A DNA stretch of 38,187 nucleotides from Gammaproteobacteria bacterium (GTDB lineage Bacteria > Pseudomonadota > Gammaproteobacteria > Enterobacterales > Psychrobiaceae), in the NCBI GenBank assembly GCA_013214945.1, contig JABSRT010000033.1, forward strand, positions 1 through 38,187, in the 5' to 3' direction. The notes beneath the pieces are model-generated. The model saw only the letters and a list, made by a program, of their open reading frames with translations, did not search any database and was not told where the DNA came from. This document shows, piece after piece, positions 24,492-33,305 of the stretch. The translations under genes were made by a program, and so were the position numbers. Within the stretch, counting starts at the first letter, position 1, and each line of letters begins with the position of its first letter.

Positions 24492-26450
24492 TTAGCTGTC
24501 TTTATCCATAAATCGATAACCGATCCCTCGTGATGATTGAATAAGATGCGCTCGATTACCGAGTTTTTTGCGCAGTGATAACACCACGGTATCAACCACA
24601 TTGCTCGCGCCTTCATAATGAATGTCCCATACTTTATCGAGCAGGCTTTTACGCGAAATAGCCACCCCTTCATTGTCAATCAACAATGCAAGGGTGCCGT
24701 ATTCAAGCTTGGTTAAATCAACCCGCCCTTGCTGAGTAATCAATTGCCGTGCGTCTTTGTCAAATAATAACGGGGGCGCGTTAGCGTCGTCGATATAATC
24801 AATTTCATTCATTAATGTGCGAGAAATCCAGCCATCAATAGAGGCACGTCCAAAGTAAAGAAAGGCGCTGGTATATTGATGTTGCTCGATAACAGGTTGA
24901 TGTTCCAAAACCACAAAGCCTAACCCTTTAGCGGCCATTGCATAAGGTTCAAAGTCTTCAATAGCCATATATACCTGATGTAAATCAGGACGCATACTGA
25001 TGTAAGCGCGTTTTATATCAACCCAACAGGCTGCTTGGATCGCGCTATGATCTTCGCCGTGAAATCGTGATAACCAACGGCGAATGAATAGCGCACACGG
25101 AATTTTTCCGTCAAGTTCGCAGTGTTGTAAATGTTGCAACCATAAACGGCAAATAGGGTCGGCATTGAGTAATTGTTCGTCCATTTCGCTCGGTTTTATC
25201 AAGCAATAAAAGCCGACGACTAAATCGGATTGATCTCGCACGCAATGAAAGACTTCCGGCGCGTGCTGCCACCACAATTTATACACCTCAAGCATAGTCT
25301 GTGGTTCGTATAGCTGTGCTATCTCTAATATGGCGTGGATATCGCCTACTCTTGCTGGTTCGACACTGTACTCTCGGCTGTCATTGGGTGGGAAAAAGGC
25401 ATCACTGATCACCCAGTTATTAACCAGGTATATAATATCAGCGGTATAGCGCCACAAGTTGTGATTGATAACATTTTTCATTTCACAGCGTAATACCCGC
25501 CATGCATCTTGACGCAGTTGGCTATATTTAGCGGGCTCTCTCGCCTCAAGGCTGACTGCTAACGCTTTTTTTAATACGTTATGTAAACTCAGTCCATCGG
25601 ACCGGCACTCAACAAAATTTATTTTGGTCAGTTGCTGATAGAGTTCGCGGTGGTATTGATCGCCAAGCATGCCTGCCAGCACCGAATCCGTTAGGCGCCT
25701 GACCACCGACATTGCTTCAATCGCTTGTCTAATGACCGGATCCTTGATGTCTTCTAAAAAATAATTAGCGAGCGTACGAACAACGTCATCTACGGGTAAA
25801 TTAGTCAGGTTTCGCCCTGGCTGTTCTAAAATCGTGGCAATAGCAAGGCGCAGCACTAGCGGGTAACCATTAGCAAACTGATTGACATCAATGGCTAATT
25901 GTTCGCTAAGCCCGGCATGCTTAAGGCAGGTTACAGCATCGTTAAAAGATAACGTATCGAGTTTTAGACTGCTAAAACAGAAGTTTGAGTCTTGAATTAA
26001 CCATAATCGGTCTGGTGGTACCCGGCCACTTAAGAGTAACTTTAGCCAACCTTGCAGTTGTGGCATAAAGTGGCGTCTTAACCAAGTCTCTAACAAACCA
26101 AAGGCTTCGAAACTATCGAGGATCAGTAATATTGGTGTTTTTTGTAGACTTAAATGATGTTTTAGTTCGGTCAGGTTTTGCGCTGGAGTTGCTATCGGCT
26201 CAGACAATTGTTCAGATAAGGCAGCGATAAACGCCGTTGTGGTTGGCTCAATCGACTCACAATCAAGATAAACAAGGTGGGTTGAGCTGCTTTGATGTTG
26301 CTTAGTCAGCGCTTTGAGTAAGGTTGACTTGCCAATGCCTGCTAAGCCATACAAACCGATAACGTCTTCACTTTTTTCGGCCAATATATTAGTTAGAAAG
26401 ATTAACTCTGCTTGGCGACCATAAAAACCGATTGGATATTCATTCGTCAT
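24492..26450 (-). CDS. STAND NTPase / GNAT-like / OmpR-type winged-helix fusion regulator
   Basis: A 652-residue three-part protein. Residues 1 to about 345 look like a STAND (NB-ARC/MalT-type) ATPase: FYGRQAELIFL, Walker A GLYGLAGIGKSTLL (35-42), Walker B ILLILDSFEAF, NGYPLVLRLA and a winged-helix/helical tail. About 365-545 resembles a GNAT acetyltransferase fold (YSVEPARVGDIHAILEIA, DLVVGFYCLI). The last ~85 residues are an OmpR/PhoB-type DNA-binding domain (VDLTKLEYGTLALLIDNEGVAISRKSLLDKVW, NVVDTVVLSLRKKLG, SSRGIGYRF). It is divergent from a tautomerase/periplasmic-protein pair, with tandem repeats in the shared gap. It reads as a one-component switch that senses a ligand with the NTPase or GNAT part; the family as a whole is unfamiliar to me. 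Confidence 0.85.
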   Translation of the reverse strand: MTNEYPIGFYGRQAELIFLTNILAEKSEDVIGLYGLAGIGKSTLLKALTKQHQSSSTHLVYLDCESIEPTTTAFIAALSEQLSEPIATPAQNLTELKHHLSLQKTPILLILDSFEAFGLLETWLRRHFMPQLQGWLKLLLSGRVPPDRLWLIQDSNFCFSSLKLDTLSFNDAVTCLKHAGLSEQLAIDVNQFANGYPLVLRLAIATILEQPGRNLTNLPVDDVVRTLANYFLEDIKDPVIRQAIEAMSVVRRLTDSVLAGMLGDQYHRELYQQLTKINFVECRSDGLSLHNVLKKALAVSLEAREPAKYSQLRQDAWRVLRCEMKNVINHNLWRYTADIIYLVNNWVISDAFFPPNDSREYSVEPARVGDIHAILEIAQLYEPQTMLEVYKLWWQHAPEVFHCVRDQSDLVVGFYCLIKPSEMDEQLLNADPICRLWLQHLQHCELDGKIPCALFIRRWLSRFHGEDHSAIQAACWVDIKRAYISMRPDLHQVYMAIEDFEPYAMAAKGLGFVVLEHQPVIEQHQYTSAFLYFGRASIDGWISRTLMNEIDYIDDANAPPLLFDKDARQLITQQGRVDLTKLEYGTLALLIDNEGVAISRKSLLDKVWDIHYEGASNVVDTVVLSLRKKLGNRAHLIQSSRGIGYRFMDKDS

Positions 26451-26507
26451 TTATTTGTCCTCTGAGCCTATATAATCATAGTAGCTCGAATAAATCATGT
26501 TGTTCAT

Positions 26508-26530
26508 AAAATCCTCACCAAAATCTCATC
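26508..26530. promoter_or_regulatory. Direct repeats, putative OmpR-type operator
   Basis: AAAATCCTCACC (26508-26519) is followed at once by AAAATCTCATC (26520-26530), a 12-bp period. OmpR/PhoB-family winged helices commonly bind such head-to-tail repeats spaced about 10-12 bp. It lies in the gap between the divergent fusion-regulator and tautomerase genes, so autoregulation and control of the pair is a reasonable inference. Confidence 0.4.
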
Positions 26531-26586
26531 AATAAAAAAATTCAGCCTGTTACGCTAATAATTCAAAGGTAATTAGGAGATACACC

Positions 26587-26814
26587 ATGCCAGCAATCGA
26601 AATTAAAGTGATAAAAAACGTGTTTTCAAGCCAGCAAAAGCAACAGATTATCAGCAAACTAACCCAAGCTATTATTGATGTTATTGGCACCGATACGCCC
26701 GCGGTACGCCAAGTTTGCAGTTGTTTAATTGTTGAAATCGAAGAAGGTAATTGGGGCATTGGTGGCACAGGATTAACCGCTGCAGATGTGCACCACTTGG
26801 TGCATGGCGCCTAG
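26587..26814 (+). CDS. 4-oxalocrotonate tautomerase family protein
   Basis: A 75-residue tautomerase-like protein. After Met removal the N-terminus is Pro (MPAIEIKVIKNVFS), the catalytic base of the superfamily, followed by the typical QKQQIISKLTQAIIDVIGTD helix and a short beta-hairpin end (WGIGGTGLTAADV). It is slightly longer than the ~62-residue enzyme subunits. An AGGAG ribosome site precedes the ATG. It is first gene of a two-gene unit divergent from the fusion regulator; the substrate is unknown. Confidence 0.85.
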   Translation: MPAIEIKVIKNVFSSQQKQQIISKLTQAIIDVIGTDTPAVRQVCSCLIVEIEEGNWGIGGTGLTAADVHHLVHGA

Positions 26815-26846
26815 CTATTGTTCTGGAACTAATTGATGAGGTTAAT

Positions 26847-27383
26847 ATGATGAAGTATAAAATACAGCAAACGATTATCGCACTCTCAATGGTGGTGATA
26901 TTACAACCGGTAGTTGCCAACGAGCAACAAGCACAAATTGCTTTAGCGCAAAGTGGCGCCCACTCGGATCTATCTGAGCGCGCAACAATCGTAGATTTTA
27001 ATGGCAAAGTAGTAAAAAAAGGCACCAGCGATTGGACATGTATGCCTGGCATTCCGTTAAGACCCGGCGATGCTCATCCGATGTGCAACGATCCGGTATG
27101 GAACAAAGTGTTACAAGCTGCCAAGAGTGGCAAAAGCTTCACTTTAGATCGCATTGGAATATCTTATATGATGCAAGGAGATGCTCATGTTAGTAATAGC
27201 AACCCAGGCGCCACCGATCCCAATAATGGCGATGTCTGGGTGCAAGAAGGTCCGCATCTTATGATTATTGTGCCCAAGAATTTGTTAAAGGGTGTATCCG
27301 ATGATCCATTTAATGGAGGACCTTATGTGATGTGGCAAGACACCCCCTTCGCTCATATCATGATCCCCGTGAACAATAAGTAA
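26847..27383 (+). CDS. Secreted hypothetical protein
   Basis: A 178-residue protein with a signal peptide (MMKYKIQQTIIALSMVVILQPVVANE). The start follows a GAGG ribosome site 6 nt upstream, and the gene is 32 nt after the tautomerase, so they are likely co-transcribed. The mature part carries ATIVDFNGKVVKKGTSDWTCMPG, HPMCNDPVWNKVLQ and several Met/His-rich segments (SYMMQGDAHV, HLMIIVP, FAHIMIPV) with two Cys. This hints at a metal- or ligand-binding periplasmic protein, but I do not recognise a named family. A strong hairpin follows its stop. Confidence 0.75.
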   Translation: MMKYKIQQTIIALSMVVILQPVVANEQQAQIALAQSGAHSDLSERATIVDFNGKVVKKGTSDWTCMPGIPLRPGDAHPMCNDPVWNKVLQAAKSGKSFTLDRIGISYMMQGDAHVSNSNPGATDPNNGDVWVQEGPHLMIIVPKNLLKGVSDDPFNGGPYVMWQDTPFAHIMIPVNNK

Positions 27384-27398
27384 TAATGATGTTATTTT

Positions 27399-27435
27399 AA
27401 AGCCAAAATCCATCCTTGCGATGGTTTTTGGCTTT
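27399..27435 (+). terminator. Terminator of the tautomerase/periplasmic-protein unit
   Basis: A 16-position stem with one mismatch: AAAGCCAAAA-T-CCATC pairs with GATGG-T-TTTTGGCTTT, loop CTTGC. The 3' arm is U-rich and followed by CUAUCUU. It starts 16 nt after the stop codon. Confidence 0.75.
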
Positions 27436-27551
27436 CTATCTTAAGGCTATTTTGCATAACAACAATTAACAGTACTTTCGAACATCGCTAATTTTCTTAA
27501 GTTGCTTGATGTAAATGACCCGACGCTAGGGCAAAAATATCGGTTGTGAAA

Positions 27552-27565
27552 TTGATCGCGATCAA
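27552..27565 (+). promoter_or_regulatory. FNR/EtrA box upstream of adhP
   Basis: TTGATCGCGATCAA matches the FNR consensus TTGAT-N4-ATCAA perfectly and sits in a longer 16-bp palindrome (27551-27566). Its centre is 68 bp before the adhP start. A weak -10-like TATTAA at 27592-27597 would place the box near -45, close to the class II activator position of about -41.5. Anaerobic activation of adhP is the natural reading. Confidence 0.75.
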
Positions 27566-27626
27566 TGCTGAATTTGTAATAAAGCACAAGATATTAATAG
27601 TTATTAATATTCACAAGGGATTTACT

Positions 27627-28640
27627 ATGAAAGTCGCAGTTATAAACGAGTTTAAAGGGAAATTAAGCATCGAAGATCGACCAATACCTGTTGTTGGTGC
27701 CAAAGACGTCTTAGTTAAAATACATGCGTGTGGGGTGTGTCATACCGACCTCCATGCTTGCCATGGCGATTGGCCAGTTAAACCAACATTACCCTTAGTT
27801 CCAGGCCATGAGGGGGTTGGCGAAATTATGAAGATTGGTTCTGAAATTCATCATCTTAAACTCGGTGACCGAGTGGGGATCCCTTGGTTATATTCAGCCT
27901 GTGGCCAATGTGATTATTGCCTAGAAGGTCAAGAAACGCTTTGTTTGTCGCAACAGAATTCGGGTTATTCGGTTGATGGTTCCTTTGCCCAATATTGTCT
28001 GGCCAATGGTGAATACGTGGTGAAAATTCCTGATGGTTTGAGTTATGTTGACGCTGCACCGTTATTTTGTGCTGGAGTGACCACCTACAAAGCCTTAAAA
28101 GTCAGTACGGTAAAACCTGGTCAATGGATGGCGATAGTCGGCGTCGGTGGCTTAGGTCACTTGGCGATTCAATACGCAGTAGCGATGGGCATGAAAGTTA
28201 TTGCGGTTGATACTGGCAAAGATAAAATGGCACTAGCAAAAAAACTCGGCGCAATTCATTGCATCGACTTTATGCAAGATAAGCCATCAGAAAAAATTAA
28301 CCAGTTAGTCGGCGGCGTTCACGGTGTGGTTTGCACAGCAGTGTCTAAAGTCGCGTTTGAAGAGTCTTATAAATCGGTTCGTCGTGGTGGTACTTTTGTG
28401 TTAGTTGGCTTACCTCCCGAAGAAATGCCATTGCCAATTTTTGATACCGTGCTTAACGGCATTAAATTAGTTGGTTCAATTGTAGGTACCCGTCAAGACC
28501 TAAATGAATGTCTCCAATTTGCCGCTGATGGCAAAGTTAAAGCGATTATTGAAGTCAAATCGATGGGTGATATCAATGAAATATTTAACGACATGGCACA
28601 AGGAGAGATCACTGGTCGTATTGTTCTAAGTATGGATTAG
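27627..28640 (+). CDS. adhP: Zinc alcohol dehydrogenase AdhP
   Basis: A 337-residue medium-chain, zinc-dependent alcohol dehydrogenase, close in length and sequence character to E. coli AdhP (336 aa). The start is ATG 27627 after an AAGGGA ribosome site; in-frame sequence to the left belongs to the leader. Catalytic zinc ligands are Cys38 (CGVCHTD), His61-Glu62 (GHEGVG) and the later Cys in LFCAGVTTY. The structural zinc uses Cys92, Cys95, Cys98 and Cys106 ([15 protein letters not shown]). The Rossmann motif is [14 protein letters not shown]. It oxidises short-chain alcohols or reduces acetaldehyde with NAD(H) in the cytosol. The perfect FNR box upstream suggests anaerobic expression. Confidence 0.93.
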   Translation: MKVAVINEFKGKLSIEDRPIPVVGAKDVLVKIHACGVCHTDLHACHGDWPVKPTLPLVPGHEGVGEIMKIGSEIHHLKLGDRVGIPWLYSACGQCDYCLEGQETLCLSQQNSGYSVDGSFAQYCLANGEYVVKIPDGLSYVDAAPLFCAGVTTYKALKVSTVKPGQWMAIVGVGGLGHLAIQYAVAMGMKVIAVDTGKDKMALAKKLGAIHCIDFMQDKPSEKINQLVGGVHGVVCTAVSKVAFEESYKSVRRGGTFVLVGLPPEEMPLPIFDTVLNGIKLVGSIVGTRQDLNECLQFAADGKVKAIIEVKSMGDINEIFNDMAQGEITGRIVLSMD

Positions 28641-28742
28641 TACTAGTTTAAAACGACTAGTGCTAGCTGCCCCAGCCAATATTGAATAAGTCCATCTTAA
28701 TAATTCACTTTGGATGGGTCAGCCCGTGACAACATCACCCTG

Positions 28743-30290
28743 TCATTTATAAAAAACGCCGATATTACGTCCTTGGCTCTTTGCTTGGTATAAAGCTTTA
28801 TCAGCTTGTTCCAACAACATTTTCACACTGTATTTAACTGGCGCTAACGAAAAATCTTGATAGATTGCTGCACCACTACTGATGGTTAAATATTGTGATA
28901 CTGTGGATCCTGGATTTGGGATTTTAAGTTTTTCAATACAGTGAGTTAACTGAGCCATCACCTGGGCGACCCTGTTTTTATCCGTGTTAGTCAAAATGAC
29001 GACAAATTCTTCGCCACCATATCGTGCAACAAGGTCATCAACTCGTTTAAGCTGACTTTTAAGGGCTTTAGCGACCTGCTTTAGTGCCTCGTCTCCCGCC
29101 AAATGTCCTTGTGTATCGTTATAGTTTTTAAAATAGTCGACATCAAGTAACACGATGGCAATTTCTGTGTTGCTGCGCTGCGAGCGCGCCCAGCTTTTTT
29201 GCAACGCCACATCGAAGGCTCTGCGGTTTGCAATGCCGGTTAAACTGTCCGTTAGGCTCTGCTCTTTAAGCTGCTCTTGTTGCCTGTTTATCGTCAAAAT
29301 CAACTGGTTGAAACCATTGAACAGAATGCGTAATTCTTTAATTTCAATATCTTCCGGTAATGATTTAAGCCGACCAGTGTCGAGCATCTGTTCCATTTTC
29401 TTTGCCCCAATATTGACGGGGCTAACTAGATAGGCAGTAACAAATACATGCATAGCCAAAGGAATAAGCATTATCAACAACAAAGTAATTATAAATTTAC
29501 TATCGACCAAAGGTGGTGACACCGAAGTGAGGTGGGTAATAGTAAGTAATAATAACGGCTGTTGGTTTATATCAACCAACAGCCGCTGACGAGTAAATCC
29601 AAAAGGATCGTTCTGGAGTTGTCCTTTTAACTGCGGGATTCGTTTTGATTTTTCTGCTTGGTCGACCAAGGTTAATTCGAGTTTAAGCTGGGTGAACTTG
29701 GCCAATAACGATACCAACGATGGCCTAATTTTTTTAATAAAAACCAGTATGCCGACATTCTCGCCGCTCCGATCTGATTTTCGCACCTGGGTCGCGGAAA
29801 ACATTACCGCTCCTTGTTTAGTTCTGATAAATCCTGTTTTACTGGCGAGTAATTGCTGAGTAGGATAAAGCTGTTGCATGTTGAGCGATGCTAGCAAGTT
29901 AACCCAGTCAAAATCTAGCGAGTGCTTCTTGTTTGAGTCATATCCCTTATGCCACACCACCTTGAATTTTTCATCGATAAAGAGCGCACCGTCAATCTTC
30001 AAGGATATAAAGGTATCGTCAATGAAATTATCATGAATAAATTTAGGATCTTGCTGCGTTATATAGTGGTAGCTGTCGTCCCAAACGGCATAATCGTAGT
30101 TGATGGTCGCTAAAAAGTCTTGCTCGCGTTGCAGGGTCAAATGTAATGTCGAGAGCTCTCTTTGATGAAATGTACTGATTTCTTGCTTTAACTTGGGAAT
30201 TTCTACCAATTGTCGATAGCCAAACAGCACCGTCACGATGCACATCGCTAAACATATTGAATAAACGCTAGTAAACTTTTGCAAGCTCAT
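28743..30290 (-). CDS. CHASE4-GGDEF diguanylate cyclase
   Basis: A 515-residue membrane sensor that would make c-di-GMP. An N-terminal helix (about 8-25) leads to a periplasmic CHASE4-like domain with the hallmark DYAVWDD (66-72). A second helix (about 270-290, IITLLLIMLIPLAMHVFVTAYLV) is followed by a HAMP-like linker and the GGDEF domain. The active site reads GGEEF (425-429), which is catalytically competent in this family, and the allosteric I-site RVDD (416-419) sits exactly five residues before it, so product inhibition is expected. There is no EAL domain. It is convergent with adhP. Likely links an external cue to biofilm or Tad pilus control; that link is inference. Confidence 0.93.
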   Translation of the reverse strand: MSLQKFTSVYSICLAMCIVTVLFGYRQLVEIPKLKQEISTFHQRELSTLHLTLQREQDFLATINYDYAVWDDSYHYITQQDPKFIHDNFIDDTFISLKIDGALFIDEKFKVVWHKGYDSNKKHSLDFDWVNLLASLNMQQLYPTQQLLASKTGFIRTKQGAVMFSATQVRKSDRSGENVGILVFIKKIRPSLVSLLAKFTQLKLELTLVDQAEKSKRIPQLKGQLQNDPFGFTRQRLLVDINQQPLLLLTITHLTSVSPPLVDSKFIITLLLIMLIPLAMHVFVTAYLVSPVNIGAKKMEQMLDTGRLKSLPEDIEIKELRILFNGFNQLILTINRQQEQLKEQSLTDSLTGIANRRAFDVALQKSWARSQRSNTEIAIVLLDVDYFKNYNDTQGHLAGDEALKQVAKALKSQLKRVDDLVARYGGEEFVVILTNTDKNRVAQVMAQLTHCIEKLKIPNPGSTVSQYLTISSGAAIYQDFSLAPVKYSVKMLLEQADKALYQAKSQGRNIGVFYK

Positions 30291-30778
30291 AATTTAGCAA
30301 CCCCAAGGTCCGTGTACCGCTAACTTTAAACTATAGGCGAGGATATTATTCAGGTCTAATACCAATATACATTATATTTATATTCATGTTGTGCACTAGG
30401 GTAGTTAAGCAGCACCTGTCGCTTCGCAAAGCAAAATATTAATAGCGCATAATAAAGTTAAAGACACTGTGTTGGTGCAGGTGTTGGTACAGTGTTTACG
30501 AGCAACAACATGGTTAATATTTGTATCGCTAAGTCAGAGGTTTAGTAGTTACATGTCAATAACAACACCAGCTACCAACCACCCACATCTCAGTTTAAAC
30601 ACATAAAAATCAATAAGTAATAAGTAAAGGCCGAAACAAGTGATTCGTATTTTTTTGAGTTGTTTTTGATGCTGCAGCAGTAAAAACTCTTGTATACTTA
30701 GATCTTACGCTTGTCGACATTCAATAGTAATCTTTCGGAAAGGACCTCCAGTGACAGCCATTACTTCGGAGAGAATTC
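30291..30778. other. Intergenic stretch upstream of the subtilisin gene
   Basis: About 490 bp with no supported gene. It holds the divergent promoters of the diguanylate cyclase and subtilisin genes. A TATACT at 30693-30698 is a possible -10 for the subtilisin gene, but no well-spaced -35 stands out. Confidence 0.5.
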
Positions 30779-32731
30779 ATGTTAACTGAACAAAGCTCAA
30801 AGTCCTTTCTCTATGTTTTACTGATAATTTTTTTGAGCCCGTTATGTTTTTCAGCACCCACTGCGGTCAACAATATGGTTGAACCTCCCTTTCAATACTT
30901 AACTCCACCAATGCTTAATGCCGATCAACGATTTTTACCAACTCAACTGATAGTGAGCTTAAAACCACAACAATCGCTAACTGAGAGGGTCAGTCTTGAT
31001 TCGCTATTTTCCTTGTTTTATTTTCAGACCGGTGAACGGCTTAGCTTAATCCGCGAACTGGCATTAAACAGGCGCTTTGTCGTGAAGTTGACGAATGGAA
31101 AGTCGCCAGCGCAAATTAGCTATATGATTAAATTGTTACAAGAATTTTCACAGGTTGAAAGTGTCGAAGAAGATATTATGTTACGTCACACGACAACACC
31201 TAATGATACGCTCTATAGTCAACAATGGCCGTTATTTGAAGTGATGGCAGGCATTGCAGCCGACGAGGCATGGCCTAATAGTACAGGCAATAACGCCATT
31301 GTGGCGATTTTAGATACCGGTTATACGGATCATCCAGATTTAACCGGTTCTTTAATAGCAGGTTATGATTTTATTACCGATCTTACCATCGCCAATGATG
31401 GCAATGGTCGTGATGGTGACGCCCATGATCCGGGCGACTGGATGGAGTCATGGGACTGTGGGGTATTTAATCCGCCTAATTTTGTCGCAAGTAGCTGGCA
31501 TGGCACCCATACTATGGGCACGGTCGGCGCGGTAGCTAATAATAACCGAGGCATCGCTGGGGTGGCTTTTAACAGCAAAATTGTTCCGGTACGGGTATTG
31601 GGCAAATGTGGAGGGCGCACTTCTGATATTACTGATGCCATTATCTGGGCATCAGGTGGCAGGATCCGTGGCGTAACAAATATTGCCAAACCGGCCAACA
31701 TTATTTCCATGAGTTTAGGTGCAAATGGTAGTTGTAGCCCAGCGTTTCAGGCGGCCATCAATACGGCCATTAGCAATGGCAGTGTGGTGATCGCTGCAGC
31801 TGGTAATGAGCAGCAAAATTTTGCTAACCACCAGCCATCAAATTGCAGTGGCGTAATTTCGGTAGCCAGCACCGATCGCCAAGGCAACCGAGCTTATTAT
31901 TCTAACTACGGTAACGTCACCATTAGTGCCCCTGGAGGGGAAACTGCCTCACTCTCCTCTGACGGGGTATTATCAACCTATAATACTGGCCGCCGTGAGC
32001 CACAAAACGATGCTTACGCCTACGCACAGGGGACCAGCATGGCAGCACCTCATGTTGCTGGGGTCGCCGCACTACTTTACCAGCTGCAACCAAACCTACT
32101 GCCCACGGCGGTAAAAGGTATTTTAACCTCTACGGCTCGCCCTGCTGCAGGAAATTGCAGTGGTTGCGGCGCTGGCATCGTTAATGCGGCTGCGGCCGTA
32201 ATGTCATTAAATACTGACCCGTTACCAAATCAGCCTCCTGTTGCTGATTTTAGTTTTATGACCAACGAACTTAATGTTTCATTTAGCCAAACCAGTAGCG
32301 ACAATGATGGCTTAATTATTTCATGGGCATGGCAATTTGGTGATGGCTATAGTTCAACCGAACAAAACCCACAACATACCTATGCCAGCAGTGGCGACTA
32401 TAACGTTAGGTTAACCGTCACTGATAATTTAGGAGCAATTGCGAGCACGATTAAAACGGTTAACGTTAGCAGTTCACCTGTGAGCGAGATTAATCTGTCT
32501 CATTCATGGGCTAAATTATACAGCAGTGGACGATTACGGGTACGCTTAAGATGGAATGGTGCAACGTCGAACCTGGTAGATATTTATTTTAACGGCCAAG
32601 TTATAATGACGACCAAAAATGATGGCAGACAAACCCATCGCACTAATAATATTGAACCAGGTACAGTGACTTACCTGTTGTGTGATGCCAATACTAATAA
32701 TTGTTCTGAACGACTTTTGATCGATTTTTAA
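30779..32731 (+). CDS. Secreted subtilisin-family (S8) serine protease with PKD domain
   Basis: A 650-residue exoprotease. The signal peptide (about 1-26) is followed by an inhibitor-like propeptide (TQLIVSLKPQQSLTERVSL ... VESVEED, to about 140). The S8 catalytic triad is Asp179 (AILDTGYTDHPDL), His241 (SSWHGTHTMG) and Ser420 (GTSMAAPHVAG); the oxyanion Asn lies in AAAGNEQQN near 343. From about 490 a PKD domain is clear (ISWAWQFGDGY, HTYASSGDYNVRLTV). The last ~85 residues (INLSHSWAKLYSSGRLRVRLRW) form a further beta-rich module. GGAG lies 7 nt before the ATG. It is expected to be secreted, by type II secretion in the family, and to degrade extracellular protein. Confidence 0.94.
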   Translation: MLTEQSSKSFLYVLLIIFLSPLCFSAPTAVNNMVEPPFQYLTPPMLNADQRFLPTQLIVSLKPQQSLTERVSLDSLFSLFYFQTGERLSLIRELALNRRFVVKLTNGKSPAQISYMIKLLQEFSQVESVEEDIMLRHTTTPNDTLYSQQWPLFEVMAGIAADEAWPNSTGNNAIVAILDTGYTDHPDLTGSLIAGYDFITDLTIANDGNGRDGDAHDPGDWMESWDCGVFNPPNFVASSWHGTHTMGTVGAVANNNRGIAGVAFNSKIVPVRVLGKCGGRTSDITDAIIWASGGRIRGVTNIAKPANIISMSLGANGSCSPAFQAAINTAISNGSVVIAAAGNEQQNFANHQPSNCSGVISVASTDRQGNRAYYSNYGNVTISAPGGETASLSSDGVLSTYNTGRREPQNDAYAYAQGTSMAAPHVAGVAALLYQLQPNLLPTAVKGILTSTARPAAGNCSGCGAGIVNAAAAVMSLNTDPLPNQPPVADFSFMTNELNVSFSQTSSDNDGLIISWAWQFGDGYSSTEQNPQHTYASSGDYNVRLTVTDNLGAIASTIKTVNVSSSPVSEINLSHSWAKLYSSGRLRVRLRWNGATSNLVDIYFNGQVIMTTKNDGRQTHRTNNIEPGTVTYLLCDANTNNCSERLLIDF

Positions 32732-32739
32732 TTTATGTT

Positions 32740-32938
32740 ATACCATTTGCATTAATTGTTCGGACTTGTTGTGCTAAGGAAGAATAAATTTGAACAAAGC
32801 GCTCGATTGATTTCCTCATGGAGGTAGATATTAGAGCACTGAAGCTGCCTACAGAACGTAGGTAAAGGGCGCTAGTAGAGCGTGGTAGCTTTATTGTTTA
32901 TTCTAGTTGGCACTGATGGTAATTAATGCAAATGGTAT
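32740..32938. mobile_element. Miniature inverted-repeat element (MITE), ~0.2 kb
   Basis: Terminal inverted repeats ATACCATTTGCATTAATT (32740-32757) and its exact reverse complement (32921-32938) bound a ~199-bp element. Outside them, TTA appears on both sides (32738-32740 and 32938-32940), fitting a 3-bp target duplication with TIRs one base shorter. The inner sequence is itself imperfectly self-complementary (AGAATAAA near 32780 against TTTATTCT near 32896, and a CCTAC/GTAGG hairpin near 32848-32863). No coding capacity. It lies just past the subtilisin stop and may also shape its mRNA end. Confidence 0.8.
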
Positions 32939-33122
32939 TAGTTGTAAGCAGGTAATGTTCTAAAAGTTCAATGGATAGTTGATAGGCGACTGTTGCGTTG
33001 AAGTGATAATAAAGCAAATTTGAGTAGCAACCGCCCCGCCAATTACATCATAGTTTTGGCCAGACGGTTTAATGATTTTAATAACTTATGTGAGCTAAAA
33101 ATAGTTTCTGGTTCAATTATTT

Positions 33123-33305
33123 TTAGTTGTATCCTCGGATAAACGTTGCTGTCACATTATCGTGATTTTGAGTCGCATAGGATTTGGCTGTAACGCTTAA
33201 CGGTGATGAATTTTGGGAGCGTGTTAAACCCTTTTCAAAATTCATTATTTGATTACTGAGGTGATTATTTTGATCATTTCGTAACGGCTGAGATTTATTT
33301 TTCAT
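33123..33305 (-). CDS. Small hypothetical protein (60 aa)
   Basis: An ATG at 33305 has an AAGGAT ribosome site 6 nt upstream and opens a 60-codon frame, MKNKSQPLRNDQNNHLSNQI..., rich in Asn, Gln, Ser and Thr and ending VTATFIRGYN. No signal peptide, no membrane segment, no cysteines. A weak AT-rich stem-loop (33095-33126) overlaps its stop codon. It could be a real small protein or peptide precursor. I do not recognise it; the good start signal is the only positive evidence. Confidence 0.4.
   Translation of the reverse strand: MKNKSQPLRNDQNNHLSNQIMNFEKGLTRSQNSSPLSVTAKSYATQNHDNVTATFIRGYN

Noticed and set aside
28726-28738. GTGACAACATCAC resembles the MatP site matS (GTGAC-N3-GTCAC) with one mismatch.
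   Set aside because: A one-mismatch match is expected about once in every 100-150 kb by my rough estimate, so one in 38 kb is not significant. No exact copy was seen.
30663-30698. Possible sigma-70 promoter for the subtilisin gene (TTGATG and TATACT).
   Set aside because: The spacing is 21 bp, too long for a standard promoter; only the -10 part is plausible.
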